Of a DNA stretch of 12,347 bases, positions 6,477 to 12,347 are shown one piece after another. A program made the position numbers and the translations under genes. Positions within the stretch are counted from its first letter, which is position 1. Every line of letters begins with the position of its first letter. Under the pieces are notes generated by a model. It made no database searches and had not been told where the DNA came from. It saw nothing but the letters and a program-made list of their open reading frames with translations. This DNA comes from an uncultured Bacteroidales bacterium (GTDB lineage Bacteria; Bacteroidota; Bacteroidia; Bacteroidales; Marinilabiliaceae): the NCBI GenBank assembly GCA_937892255.1, contig CALAUL010000030.1, forward strand, positions 1 through 12,347, given 5' to 3'.

Positions 6477-8408
6477 ATGGTCAACGACTATAAAAAAATA
6501 ACGACAGTAGTTGAACTTTTCGAGCGGAGTGTTGCTTTATACGGTAACAATCCGCTTGTTTACGAAAAGAAAGGTGAATCGTGGGTTGCAACTACATACA
6601 AAGAGGTGAAGCAAGAGGCGCAAGATTTTGGAGCCGGACTGCTTGCCATGGGATTGGAAAAAGGTGACAGAGTTGCACTTCTTTCTGAGGGTCGTAAGGA
6701 TTGGCTTGTAGCTGAACTTGGCATGTTCTACGCCGGCATGGTCAACGTGCCATTGTCGGTAAAATTAGATGCGGGAACGGATATCTCGTTTCGTATCGAG
6801 CACTCAGGAGCACGTCTTGTCATAGTGTCGCCTGGTCAGGCGGCAAAAGCCGAGCAAGTGTTAGATGTTGTGCCAACATTAGAGAAGGTCGTTTACTTCG
6901 ATAATTGTGAGGAAAACGAACGTTCAGCATCGTTCGAAAAGATAAAAGAACGAGGAGCAGAGTGGCTTAAAGAGGAAGCCAATGCAACCCGTTTTGCAGA
7001 GATAACAGCAAGTTTGACAGGCGATGACCTCGCCAATATTTCATATACATCGGGTACGACAGCGGATCCAAAGGGCATCATGCTTTCGCAACGCAACTAT
7101 GCGGCAAATACACTTCAAAGCTGTTCGATAATAAACTTTGCAGAGAAAGAAACGACATTGACAATATTGCCGTGGGATCACTCGTTTGCACATACGGCAT
7201 GCCTCTATTGTATGGTATACTATGGCGCGAGCCTTGCGGCACAAGAGGTCGGCCGTACTCCTATTGAGACTCTTAAGAATATTCCAAAGAATATCAAGGA
7301 AGTACGTCCGCATTTGATGATGTCGGTGCCGGCCATTTCAAAGTCGTTTCGCAAGAATATCGAAGCGGGCATAAAAGCAAAAGGAGCCACAACAGAGAAG
7401 TTGTTCAAATTCTTCCTTCGCATGATGTATATCTACAATGGCGACGGAAGCAATACAGGCAAGGGTTTCAGAGCCCTTCTTTGGCCATTGAAAGCATTGG
7501 GCGACAAGCTGATATTCAGTAAGGTGCGCGAGAACTTCGGTGGCAGACTAAGATACTTCATAGGTGGAGGAGCATTGCTCGATATCGAGTTGCAACGATT
7601 CTTTGCCGCAGTGGGTATTCCTATCATGCAGGGTTATGGTTTGTCTGAAGCTTCTCCTGTTATCTCGGCCAACACTTTGCCAAAACACCGTTTTGGTTCA
7701 TCGGGAATCTTGGTGAAGTATCTTGACGTGACAATACGTGACGGTGAAGGTAACATTTTGCCGATAGGTGAAAAGGGAGAAATAGTCATCAAAGGTGATA
7801 ACGTCATGAAAGGCTATTGGCGCAACGAGACGGCAACAGCCGAGTCAATAAAAGACGGTTGGTTATATACCGGCGATATGGGCTATTTGACAAAAGACGG
7901 ATTCCTATATGTCTTAGGCAGATTTAAGAGTCTGCTCATCGGCTCTGACGGAGAAAAATATTCGCCGGAGGGAATAGAGGAGTCTATGGTTGAATTGTCT
8001 CCGCTCATCGATCAATGCATGCTTTACAACAATCAGAATGCCTATACAACGGCATTCTTGGTTCCTAATGTATCAGCTCTCAAGGCAGAATTGAAAGCCA
8101 AGGGCAGTGACTTGTCGACAGAGACCGGACGTTCTATGGCATTGGAGATGATACAGACCGAAGTTAACAAGTTTAAGACAGGCGGCGAATATGGTGAGAT
8201 GTTTCCGGATAGATGGCTGCCGGCGGCCGTTGTGGTATTGCCAGAGGCCTTCACGGAACAAAACAAGATGCTCAACTCTACGATGAAAATGGTCCGCGGA
8301 AAAGTAACAGATCGTTATCAGAAGGAACTTGACTTCTTGTACACAGCTTCAGCGAAAAACATAGATAACGAAGTTAATCAGGAAAATCTGAAAGCTTACA
8401 TAGGCTGA
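6477..8408 (+). CDS. Long-chain fatty acid--CoA ligase (AMP-binding family)
   Basis: A 643-residue ANL-superfamily adenylate-forming enzyme, expected to activate fatty acids to acyl-AMP and then acyl-CoA at the inner face of the membrane. Motifs in order: P-loop YTSGTTADPKGIMLS 190-204, LPWDHSF 231-237, GYGLSEASPVIS 386-397, the hinge region YTGDMGYLTKDGFLYVLGR at 464-482 with Asp467, FKSLLIGSDGEKYSPEGIE 483-501, and a C-terminal NSTMKMVR at 600-607 whose Lys604 is the likely catalytic lysine. Length and the SSG/GRFK spacing resemble the FAA1/FadD15-type long-chain group rather than acetyl-CoA synthetase. Ala for Gly in the P-loop is tolerated in related proteins as I recall them. It is the second gene after the PspC protein; a strong hairpin follows. 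Exact chain-length preference cannot be read from sequence. Confidence 0.9.
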   Translation: MVNDYKKITTVVELFERSVALYGNNPLVYEKKGESWVATTYKEVKQEAQDFGAGLLAMGLEKGDRVALLSEGRKDWLVAELGMFYAGMVNVPLSVKLDAGTDISFRIEHSGARLVIVSPGQAAKAEQVLDVVPTLEKVVYFDNCEENERSASFEKIKERGAEWLKEEANATRFAEITASLTGDDLANISYTSGTTADPKGIMLSQRNYAANTLQSCSIINFAEKETTLTILPWDHSFAHTACLYCMVYYGASLAAQEVGRTPIETLKNIPKNIKEVRPHLMMSVPAISKSFRKNIEAGIKAKGATTEKLFKFFLRMMYIYNGDGSNTGKGFRALLWPLKALGDKLIFSKVRENFGGRLRYFIGGGALLDIELQRFFAAVGIPIMQGYGLSEASPVISANTLPKHRFGSSGILVKYLDVTIRDGEGNILPIGEKGEIVIKGDNVMKGYWRNETATAESIKDGWLYTGDMGYLTKDGFLYVLGRFKSLLIGSDGEKYSPEGIEESMVELSPLIDQCMLYNNQNAYTTAFLVPNVSALKAELKAKGSDLSTETGRSMALEMIQTEVNKFKTGGEYGEMFPDRWLPAAVVVLPEAFTEQNKMLNSTMKMVRGKVTDRYQKELDFLYTASAKNIDNEVNQENLKAYIG

Positions 8409-8441
8409 AACAGACTCCGAAGTGAGAACGATATGTATAAC

Positions 8442-8486
8442 AAGGGCGTTTAAAATGTTATTATAACATGTTTAAACGCCTTTAAT
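8442..8486 (+). terminator. Strong hairpin terminator after the acyl-CoA synthetase
   Basis: GGCGTTTAAA (8445-8454) plus ATGTTA (8455-8460) pairs with TAACAT (8464-8469) and TTTAAACGCC (8471-8480), a 16-bp stem with a TTA loop and one bulged G, extended by weaker AAG/TTT pairs and followed by a T-rich end. The next gene starts only 11 nt beyond the stem, so it may also lie in or next to that gene's leader. Confidence 0.75.
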
Positions 8487-8494
8487 ATTGAAAT

Positions 8495-9259
8495 ATGAGG
8501 ATAGCTATAGTTCAAAACGATATAAGGAAAGACGACACAGCGTATAATCTCGGACATATAGCAGATATGATTTCGACCGTTGAAAATGTGGATTTGATAC
8601 TCATGCCTGAAATGTTTCATTGTGGATTTTCAGAGTCATCGGTGAAAAATGCACAAAAGAATGGAGGCGAAGTGCTATTGTGGATGAAGAAGATTGCAAG
8701 AGAGAAAAACTCATATATAGGAGGTACGGCTTCGGTGCGAGATAGCGAAGGAATGCATAATAGATTTTATATCGTCAGTTCGCATGGTGATGTAGTGTTT
8801 TATGATAAGCGACACCTCTTTTCGATGGGTATGGAACAAGAGAGTTATGATGCGGGCAAAGAGCGTGTGATAGTGAATATAGGCAGTGTTCGTGTATTAT
8901 TGCTTGTATGTTACGACTTGCGCTTTCCGGTGTGGAGTAGAAATAGAAATGACTATGATATAGCTATCTATTCCGCCAATTGGCCAAAACCCCGACGTGA
9001 TGTGTGGTTGACGTTGCTTAAAGCTCGAGCCATAGAAAATCAGGCATACGTAGTGGGTGTAAACAGAGTAGGCGAGACAGATGGTGTATATTATAGTGGT
9101 GACTCGATAGTCTACGGAGCACGAGGAGAGGTTGTATCCAGAGCCAATGAGGACGGACAAGAACAGGTGATGGTGGTAGAAATGAATATTGATGCGATGA
9201 GGAGTTTCAGAGAGAAATTTAAAGTACTAAACGACGCTGACGACTTTGTGATAAAGTGA
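8495..9259 (+). CDS. yafV: Omega-amidase, nitrilase (C-N hydrolase) family, YafV type
   Basis: A 254-residue cytoplasmic C-N hydrolase. The Glu-Lys-Cys triad is complete: E39 in LMPEMFHCGF, K105 in FYDKRHLFSMG, and C139 in LVCYDLRFPVWSRN. The stretch around C139, with NDYD, ANWP, ARAIENQAYV and the end REKFKVLNDADDF, follows the E. coli YafV pattern closely, so the subfamily call is firm. YafV-type enzymes hydrolyse omega-amides such as alpha-ketoglutaramate, releasing ammonia; a metabolite-repair role is possible. The N-terminus MRIAIVQNDI is the normal family start, so 8495 is secure. A strong hairpin ends 11 nt before the ATG. The gene probably stands alone, since the next gene has its own promoter that begins inside the 3' end of this one. 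Confidence 0.88.
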   Translation: MRIAIVQNDIRKDDTAYNLGHIADMISTVENVDLILMPEMFHCGFSESSVKNAQKNGGEVLLWMKKIAREKNSYIGGTASVRDSEGMHNRFYIVSSHGDVVFYDKRHLFSMGMEQESYDAGKERVIVNIGSVRVLLLVCYDLRFPVWSRNRNDYDIAIYSANWPKPRRDVWLTLLKARAIENQAYVVGVNRVGETDGVYYSGDSIVYGARGEVVSRANEDGQEQVMVVEMNIDAMRSFREKFKVLNDADDFVIK

Positions 9260-9276
9260 GAATGGTTGTATCTTTC
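9245..9276 (+). promoter_or_regulatory. Promoter of the zinc metallopeptidase gene
   Basis: TTTG at 9245-9248 (inside the end of the omega-amidase gene), a 20-nt spacer, then TATCTTTC at 9269-9276, one mismatch from TAnnTTTG. The spacing equals that of the TPR gene promoter in this window. The predicted leader is about 45 nt. Confidence 0.5.
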
Positions 9277-9327
9277 TTATCTTTTTGTCGTAGTAGGTAG
9301 AGTGAAATTAACTAAGAAAATAAAGTA

Positions 9328-10194
9328 ATGAGATTAAACGGAAGACGAGTAAGTAGTAATGTTGACGACCGACGTCGCATGAGCGGAGGCGGAAAAGCAA
9401 GTCTTGGCATAGGCGGACTGGCAGTTGTTGCTTTGATAACGTGGCTTATGGGTGGTGACCCATTAAGCGTGTTGAGTCAAGTTGATTTGGGAAGTGTCAT
9501 GTCGGGACAAGCATCAGCAACGAATTACGAACCAACGGCAGAGGAAGATGCTCTTGCTACATTCTCCGCTCAGATATTGGCAGGCACGGAAGATGTATGG
9601 AGTAAGGAGTTTCAGAAGATGGGACGTACATACGAACCTCCACGACTTGTGTTATTCTCCGGCAGTGTACAATCGGGTTGTGGTGGCGCAACATCATCGA
9701 CAGGACCATTCTACTGTTCGGCCGACCAATGTGTTTATATAGACTTATCGTTCTTCATGCAGATGAAACAGCAACTGGGAGCTGATGGCGACTTTGCCTA
9801 TGCCTATGTCATAGCTCATGAAGTAGGACATCATGTACAATATCTGCTCGGAACTCTCGACAAGGCGCATGAACAGATGAACAGAGTGAGCGAGAAGGAG
9901 AGCAACCGTATTAGCGTGCGTTTGGAATTGCAGGCGGATTTCTATGCCGGTGTCTGGGCTTACCATGACAACGAGATGTTCGGCTCGTTGGAAGATGGCG
10001 ATATAGAAGAAGGTATCAACGTGGCGTCTAAGATTGGCGACGATTATTTGCAGAAACAAGCACAAGGATACACCGTACCCGACGCATTTAACCACGGAAC
10101 ATCAGCACAACGTGTACGATGGCTGAATAAAGGTCTGCAGAGTGGCCGAGTAGATGGTGGTGACACGTTCAGTCAAGATTACAACGACTTGTAA
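9328..10194 (+). CDS. YpfJ-type neutral zinc metallopeptidase
   Basis: A 288-residue protein of the YpfJ / neutral zinc metallopeptidase family. It starts with a basic segment (MRLNGRRVSSNVDDRRR), then one transmembrane helix (about 26-41, LGIGGLAVVALITWLM) that should anchor the rest outside the inner membrane. The peptidase part includes SGSVQSGCGGATSSTGPFYC (111-130), YIDLSFF, the zinc-binding HEVGH at 164-168 followed by HVQ, and ELQADFYAGVWA at 200-211, which likely gives the third zinc ligand and is typical of the family. NHGTSAQR at 255-262 is another family block. Cys118, Cys130 and Cys135 could form a disulfide in the periplasm. The physiological substrate is not known for the family. 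Own promoter upstream; convergent with the repeat-protein gene on the other strand. Confidence 0.92.
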   Translation: MRLNGRRVSSNVDDRRRMSGGGKASLGIGGLAVVALITWLMGGDPLSVLSQVDLGSVMSGQASATNYEPTAEEDALATFSAQILAGTEDVWSKEFQKMGRTYEPPRLVLFSGSVQSGCGGATSSTGPFYCSADQCVYIDLSFFMQMKQQLGADGDFAYAYVIAHEVGHHVQYLLGTLDKAHEQMNRVSEKESNRISVRLELQADFYAGVWAYHDNEMFGSLEDGDIEEGINVASKIGDDYLQKQAQGYTVPDAFNHGTSAQRVRWLNKGLQSGRVDGGDTFSQDYNDL

Positions 10195-10264
10195 TAGCTT
10201 TAGATTTTCAGAGTAAACGACGTAATGTCTTGAACATTTCTATGCGATAGACTTCAAACAACTT

Positions 10265-10301
10265 TATATATTGGTGTGTACCGTGTGCACACCAATATAT
10301 A
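10265..10301. terminator. Bidirectional hairpin between convergent genes
   Basis: A perfect 14-bp stem (10265-10278 with 10288-10301) closed by a 9-nt loop, with a GC-rich top GGTGTG/CACACC and an AT-rich base. It lies between the stop codons of the zinc peptidase (+) and the repeat protein (-), so it can serve both transcripts. Confidence 0.75.
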
Positions 10302-10317
10302 TATGTTACCATGCATT

Positions 10318-11169
10318 TTAGAAACCATAAGAAGATGGGTCGTTGATTTGAAGAGCCGGATCTTCGAGTGTGTGACGATTTTTTTCGTAGTAGTCAAGAC
10401 GCTCTTGGTTTCGTTTGTCCAATTCATCTTTGTTTAGCAAATTGCCGTTGTTGTCATATTTCATTATCACATGTTTGCGAGTGTCTATATCTAAAACTTT
10501 CCATTCTCCAATTTGTTTTCCTTGGTTGTAAACCCCTTCTATGCTGACATCTCCATTGTCATTTATAACTTTGTAATGTCCATGCTGTTTGCCTTTGTAA
10601 TAAGATGCTTTGATTTGAATCGCACCCGATTTGTAGTAGCGAGTCCAATCCCCGTGTTGAACATCTTTTTCGTAGTGTATCACATCTAAGACTTCACCGG
10701 TAGGGTAGTATGTTATGGACGCACCGTTGATATACCCCATGGAATATGGCGTCTTGGCAATGATATTTCCTTTAACATCGAAGAAATGCCATATACCATC
10801 TTTTTGTTCTCTGTAGTAGTTGCCTTCGCTCTCTTTTCCTCCGTTCTCGTTAAAAACTACGACATGGCATGAGTCATTCATTGGGTAAAATATCTGATAC
10901 ATGCTCAAGTTTCCGTTGTCCGAATATCGTTTCAATGTGTCTACGGGTTTGTTGTCAACGAATTTGGCAACATACATATATCTTCCATTGGGATATTTCT
11001 TTGCCCATTCGCCTTGCTTGTGCCCCTGTTCGTCAATCTTGTTGGGTTTGTTTGGCAAATTGATGATTGGATTCTTTTTACTCGGGGCAAGTCCTCCGAA
11101 AAAGTCCGTCTGTGCATTAGATATTGAAGAACATATTGCAAGAACAGATATTGCGATTATTTTTTTCAT
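10318..11169 (-). CDS. Secreted MORN-like (YwqK-type) repeat protein
   Basis: A 283-residue exported protein. The N-terminus MKKIIAISVLAICSSISNAQ is a typical signal peptide, with cleavage likely after SNA (19). Cys13 is not in a good lipobox. The mature part has degenerate repeats of about 22-25 residues built on G-x-W-x-x-Y/F-x-x-G: HKQGEWAKKYPNGRY (50-64), DGIWHFFDVKGNI (124-136), HGDWTRYYKSGAI (172-184), HGHYKVINDNGDV (196-208), IGEWKV (220-225). This is the MORN-variant/YwqK pattern that databases often label toxin-antitoxin; nothing near it supports a toxin. The tail after 245 is charged and non-repetitive. Such beta-hairpin repeats usually serve binding or structural roles at the envelope. 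Convergent with the zinc peptidase, divergent from the TPR gene. No clear promoter was found upstream. Confidence 0.8.
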   Translation of the reverse strand: MKKIIAISVLAICSSISNAQTDFFGGLAPSKKNPIINLPNKPNKIDEQGHKQGEWAKKYPNGRYMYVAKFVDNKPVDTLKRYSDNGNLSMYQIFYPMNDSCHVVVFNENGGKESEGNYYREQKDGIWHFFDVKGNIIAKTPYSMGYINGASITYYPTGEVLDVIHYEKDVQHGDWTRYYKSGAIQIKASYYKGKQHGHYKVINDNGDVSIEGVYNQGKQIGEWKVLDIDTRKHVIMKYDNNGNLLNKDELDKRNQERLDYYEKNRHTLEDPALQINDPSSYGF

Positions 11170-11456
11170 GATGATTCTTTAGTATTGTTTTCAAAATGTA
11201 AAAGTATTAAAAACCTTTTAGAAGGACTCTATAATTTGTTAGAAAAATATTCTGTTGTCATGAAATGTGATGGTAGAAATCGTGGTGTTTAAGGGGGAGT
11301 GTTGCATATATCAGAAACAAAAAACGGTTTTTAAGTTCGCTTTCAATGAAAAAATCGACACTTTGGTATAAAAAATGTATTTTGATTTGGTGATTAGGTT
11401 TTATCACCGTATTTTTACAAACGTTTACAAGACATAAATAATAATAACAAATAGCT
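11170..11456. other. Divergent intergenic region between repeat protein and TPR gene
   Basis: 287 nt, AT-rich, with starts of divergent genes on both sides. The right end holds the TPR gene promoter and an inverted repeat. The middle (about 11200-11360) shows only a short AAAAAC/GTTTTT hairpin at roughly 11322-11335 and no convincing open frame on either strand. For the minus-strand gene only a poor -7-like CAAAATGTA (11192-11200, plus-strand reading) is present. Confidence 0.5.
11386..11417 (+). promoter_or_regulatory. Promoter of the TPR gene with overlapping inverted repeat
   Basis: TTTG at 11386-11389, 20-nt spacer, then TATTTTTA at 11410-11417 (one mismatch from TAnnTTTG), giving a leader of about 35 nt. 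The spacer holds the inverted repeat GGTGAT (11389-11394) / ATCACC (11403-11408), placed where a repressor or activator could bind. Confidence 0.5.
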
Positions 11457-12107
11457 ATGAAATTAAAAACATTATTCGTTAGCCTATTAATGGCAATGCC
11501 AATGGTAGGTTTTGCACAAGAGGATAAGTCTGCGGACGAATACAAAAATGATGGTAATGCTGCATATCGTAACAAAGATTTTGCAGGTGCTTTGACTGCT
11601 TACGAGAAAGCGATTGAGCTTTGGGGTGAAGAGTTGGATGCTGCAACAGTATACAATGCTGCCATGTGTGCTGAAAAGACAAAAGATTTGGATAAGGCAA
11701 AGGCATTGTATGAGAAGTCTGTAACATTAGACTACAAAGCAGATATTTCAACTTATAAGATTACATCTATATTAGGTAAACAAAAGAAGGTAGAGGAGCA
11801 ACGAGCTGCATTAGAAGCTGCTGTTACAAAATATACAGAAGGTAAGGCTGCAGCTTTCATTAAGAAAGACTTGACAAAGTCTTATCGTGATGAGGCTTTC
11901 GCAGCATACAATGCAGGTGCAAAGAAGCTTGCTGAATGCCAGAGCGCTAAGCCGGAAGATTATGCTGCTATCAAAGCAGAAGCAAAGAAGATTTTCTCAG
12001 AAGGAACTCCTTGGATAGAGAAAGCTCTTACGGTTTCTCCTGGTGATGAGCAATGTACTAAAATCAAACAGAGCATTGATGAAATGATTGCAGAGTGCAA
12101 TAAATAA
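11457..12107 (+). CDS. Exported TPR-repeat protein
   Basis: A 216-residue protein with signal peptide MKLKTLFVSLLMAMPMVGFA, cleavage likely before Gln21. The mature part is helical: a clear tetratricopeptide unit at about 27-60 (EYKNDGNAAYRNKDFAGALTAYEKAIEL in pieces: GNAAYRNKDFAGALTAYEKA, 33-52), a second at about 64-92 (YNAAMCAEKTKDLDKAKALYEKS, 66-88), then degenerate helices to the end, with AAYNAGAKKLAECQ at 149-162. TPRs bind proteins, so a scaffold role in the periplasm is likely; no specific partner is evident. Codons lean to GCT, GGT and CGT compared with neighbouring genes that use more ATA and AGA, which hints at higher expression. Own promoter and strong terminator make it a single-gene unit. 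Specific function not recognised. Confidence 0.82.
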   Translation: MKLKTLFVSLLMAMPMVGFAQEDKSADEYKNDGNAAYRNKDFAGALTAYEKAIELWGEELDAATVYNAAMCAEKTKDLDKAKALYEKSVTLDYKADISTYKITSILGKQKKVEEQRAALEAAVTKYTEGKAAAFIKKDLTKSYRDEAFAAYNAGAKKLAECQSAKPEDYAAIKAEAKKIFSEGTPWIEKALTVSPGDEQCTKIKQSIDEMIAECNK

Positions 12108-12142
12108 GAACATGCCGGGTGAATATCTAAAACCTAATTGTC

Positions 12143-12175
12143 GGGGGAGAATCAATAGATTCGCCCCCTTTTTTT
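12143..12175 (+). terminator. Rho-independent terminator of the TPR gene
   Basis: GGGGGAGAATC (12143-12153) pairs with GATTCGCCCCC (12158-12168) with one internal A/G mismatch and an AATA loop, followed by seven T residues (12169-12175). It is the clearest intrinsic terminator in the window, 35 nt after the stop codon. Confidence 0.88.
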
Positions 12176-12254
12176 ATACGTAGTTGTCAAATCCTATATA
12201 ATATTTTCTGTCTTATGAGAAAAGGTTAAATCTTGTTTTGGGGTAATGTCATTT

Positions 12255-12347
12255 CCTGAAAAAAGTTGACTCCGTTTGGAGTCTTTCCCTGATATAAGTT
12301 GACTCTGGTTAGACTTATAACTGTTATTTGTTGACTTGTTTTTATTA
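12255..12347. repeat. Three degenerate tandem repeats of about 33 nt at the window edge
   Basis: CCTGAAAAAAGTTGACTC (12255-12272) recurs as CCTGATATAAGTTGACTC (12288-12305; 16 of 18 identical) and more weakly as CTGTTATTTGTTGACTT (12321-12337; 13 of 17 against copy 2). Periods are 33 and 32 nt. Copy 1 contains GACTCC/GGAGTC (12268-12273 with 12278-12283); copy 2 contains TATAAGT/ACTTATA (12294-12300 with 12312-12318). The array continues or ends beyond the window. No open frame is seen. It may be the end of an insertion element or a regulatory array. Confidence 0.6.

Noticed and set aside
7044..7090. Inactive acyl-CoA synthetase because of Gly-to-Ala in the P-loop (TSGTTADPKG)
   Set aside because: All other core motifs and the C-terminal lysine are present, and I recall the same change in related Bacteroidetes enzymes.
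10318..11169. Toxin-antitoxin function for the MORN/YwqK-like protein
   Set aside because: The label is a database habit for this repeat family; the protein is exported and no toxin partner is adjacent.
12255..12347. CRISPR array at the right edge
   Set aside because: The period is 32-33 nt with similarity decaying through each unit and no constant-repeat/unique-spacer pattern; no cas genes are present.

Overview
The window is ordinary Bacteroidales-type chromosome. The evidence is promoter elements resembling the Bacteroidetes -33 TTTG / -7 TAnnTTTG consensus, lack of a Shine-Dalgarno requirement, a FeoA-FeoB fusion followed by a tiny Cys-rich FeoB-associated membrane protein, a HisIE-type protein whose C-terminal half closely resembles Bacteroides HisIE, and a TolB-like propeller lipoprotein. 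I can place it in the order Bacteroidales but not in a genus. There is no CRISPR array, rRNA, tRNA or phage module.

Layout. 103-1140 encodes a 6-bladed propeller lipoprotein whose start region looks duplicated. 1269-1856 is a monocistronic hisIE-like gene with its own promoter box and terminator; its cyclohydrolase half has lost the catalytic and zinc-binding residues. 2079-6157 looks like one operon: PAP2 phosphatase, RsmE (17-nt overlap), FeoAB iron transporter, Cys-rich FeoB partner. 6292-8408 is a second operon with its own promoter: a 57-residue PspC-domain protein and a long-chain acyl-CoA synthetase, closed by a strong hairpin. 8495-9259 is a YafV-type omega-amidase that starts only 11 nt after that hairpin. 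9328-10194 is a YpfJ-type zinc metallopeptidase with its own promoter. A bidirectional hairpin at 10265-10301 separates it from a convergent secreted MORN/YwqK-like repeat protein (minus strand, 10318-11169). A 287-nt divergent intergenic region then leads to a periplasmic TPR protein (11457-12107) ended by a textbook terminator. The last 93 nt hold three degenerate copies of a roughly 33-nt tandem repeat that runs off the edge.

Functionally, the clearest cooperation is within the iron operon: FeoAB moves Fe(II) across the inner membrane with the Cys-rich peptide as probable partner. The rest are independent housekeeping and envelope units. No clearly new multi-gene system is visible. The best leads are the degenerate HisI domain, a 17-residue His/Arg-rich insertion near the C-terminus of FeoB, and the repeat cluster at the right edge.
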